Part shown: positions 55,286 through 55,698 of the stretch, piece after piece | Numbering within the stretch: position 1 is the stretch's first letter | Layout: every line of letters begins with the position of its first letter | NCBI GenBank assembly: GCA_944388765.1 | Contig: CALXKA010000004.1 | Span: 1 to 55,698 of the forward strand | Direction: 5' to 3' | Source of the DNA: an uncultured Clostridia bacterium | GTDB lineage: Bacteria > Bacillota > Clostridia > TANB77 > CAG-508 | Length of the DNA stretch: 55,698 bases | Notes under the pieces: generated by a model | Databases searched by the model: none | Seen by the model: the letters and a program-made list of their open reading frames with translations, nothing else | What the model was told of the DNA's origin: nothing | Translations under genes and position numbers: made by a program

Positions 55286-55649
55286 AAAACTCACTTTCCT
55301 TTACTTGGATAATTTATTTTTTTTAGTATAACATAAATTTGGGTAAAATAAAACAAATTTACTAAACTTATTTTCATTTCCTTAATCGCTATTGTTAATT
55401 AAGAACAATTAAGGGAACATCTATTATTCACACTTAATAATAGTCATAGTATTTTCTAATATTTTTAATTATTTCATAAAAATCATCATTTTTCCTAAAT
55501 AGTTTTTGCTAATTTTTAAAACAACTAGCTTACCAATAGGATCATAGGGCTTTGCCCTATCATACAGAACACTTTCGCAAGAAAGTGTTCTAATATGTTA
55601 TAAAACTTAAAACTTCATCAAAAAAACAAATTAAAGGAGGAATTTAATC
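55286..55649. other. intergenic region with oriT-like hairpins
   Basis: No gene is apparent in these 364 bases. Near 55381-55414 is an imperfect inverted repeat (CTTAA..TTGTT / AACAATTAAG). At 55544-55591 two stable hairpins sit side by side, then the AAAGGAGG site (55633-55640) for the gene at 55650. Confidence 0.7.
55544..55591 (+). repeat. two adjacent hairpins, possible origin of transfer
   Basis: ATAGGGC-TTT-GCCCTAT (55544-55560) and an 11-bp stem AGAACACTTTC-GCAA-GAAAGTGTTCT (55566-55591), lying 60-100 nt upstream of a probable relaxase start. Relaxases of the MobV type nick at inverted repeats just upstream of their own gene. Confidence 0.5.
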
Positions 55650-55698
55650 ATGAGTTATGCGATCATAATAAACACTAACTATAAAATGAAAAACTTAC
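55650..55698 (+). CDS. start of a probable MobV-type relaxase (partial)
   Basis: Only 16 codons are visible: MSYAIIINTNYKMKNL, behind AAAGGAGG (55633-55640). MobV/Pre plasmid recombination proteins typically begin M-S-[YF]-A-[IV] with a short basic stretch then L-K-G. The match is to a short N-terminus only, but the hairpins upstream and the plus-strand orientation, after 16 kb of minus-strand genes, support the start of a mobilizable element. The product continues outside the window. Confidence 0.55.
   Translation, partial: MSYAIIINTNYKMKNL

Overview
The window is very AT-rich with strong AGGAGG-type ribosome binding sites. It looks like the chromosome of a low-GC Bacillota (Clostridia-like), probably an uncultured gut or host-associated lineage. 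Supporting this are the radA-disA pair, a MtaB-type methylthiotransferase, mreB, tsaE-tsaB-rimI, rplU-rpmA, an ABC polysaccharide exporter and large multi-domain wall hydrolases. I cannot name the species.

Layout. 1-164: tRNA-Gln and tRNA-His. 272-11231: housekeeping genes (anchored cyclophilin, disA, radA, a small unknown protein, mtaB, mreB, then on the plus strand tsaE-tsaB-rimI, then dCMP deaminase, obgE, trpS). 11359-21431: polysaccharide genes (GtrB-like and GtrA proteins, prs, ABC-2 permease and ATPase, four glycosyltransferases, a Wzy/ligase-like membrane protein). 21584-33241: three giant secreted proteins (glucosaminidase, LRR plus CAP protein, amidase). 33351-38753: pyruvyl-transferase-like protein, two related glycosyltransferase-like proteins and a HAD-domain protein. 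38956-39303: orphan plus-strand gene. 39323-44751: anchored unknown protein, a secreted M14 carboxypeptidase and guaB. 44754-50603: second surface-glycan operon (membrane GT-C-like protein, nucleotidyltransferase, HAD phosphatase, kinase-like protein, flippase-like protein, GT2). 50758-53823: rpmA, rplU and a c-di-GMP phosphodiesterase. 54308-55285: Fic protein. 55540-end: hairpins and the start of a probable MobV relaxase, suggesting a mobilizable element begins at the right edge.

Main discovery. Five recognisable genes (disA, radA, mtaB, the Wzy-like gene and a sugar nucleotidyltransferase) are each broken in frame. There are six breaks, two of them in disA. Every break is at the same tetranucleotide, an in-frame CGG codon followed by A. 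In every case skipping the C (reading GGA, Gly, in the +1 frame) restores a full-length protein of normal family length. Reading all coding sequence by eye, I found only one other in-frame CGG codon, also CGGA, in the orphan gene at 38956. CGG is therefore not seen as an ordinary Arg codon in any recognised gene, while CGT, CGC and CGA are used. The simplest model is that CGG is unassigned here (no tRNA-Arg(CCG)) and that CGGA triggers +1 frameshifting or is read as a four-base Gly codon.

Second theme. Four secreted proteins with unrelated catalytic or binding domains carry together 19 copies of one repeat of about 110-137 residues, with core motif W-[VI]-[ND]-G-x-[SQ]-[TN]-V-P. They lie among cell-surface glycan genes. 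I infer that the repeat is a wall-targeting module.
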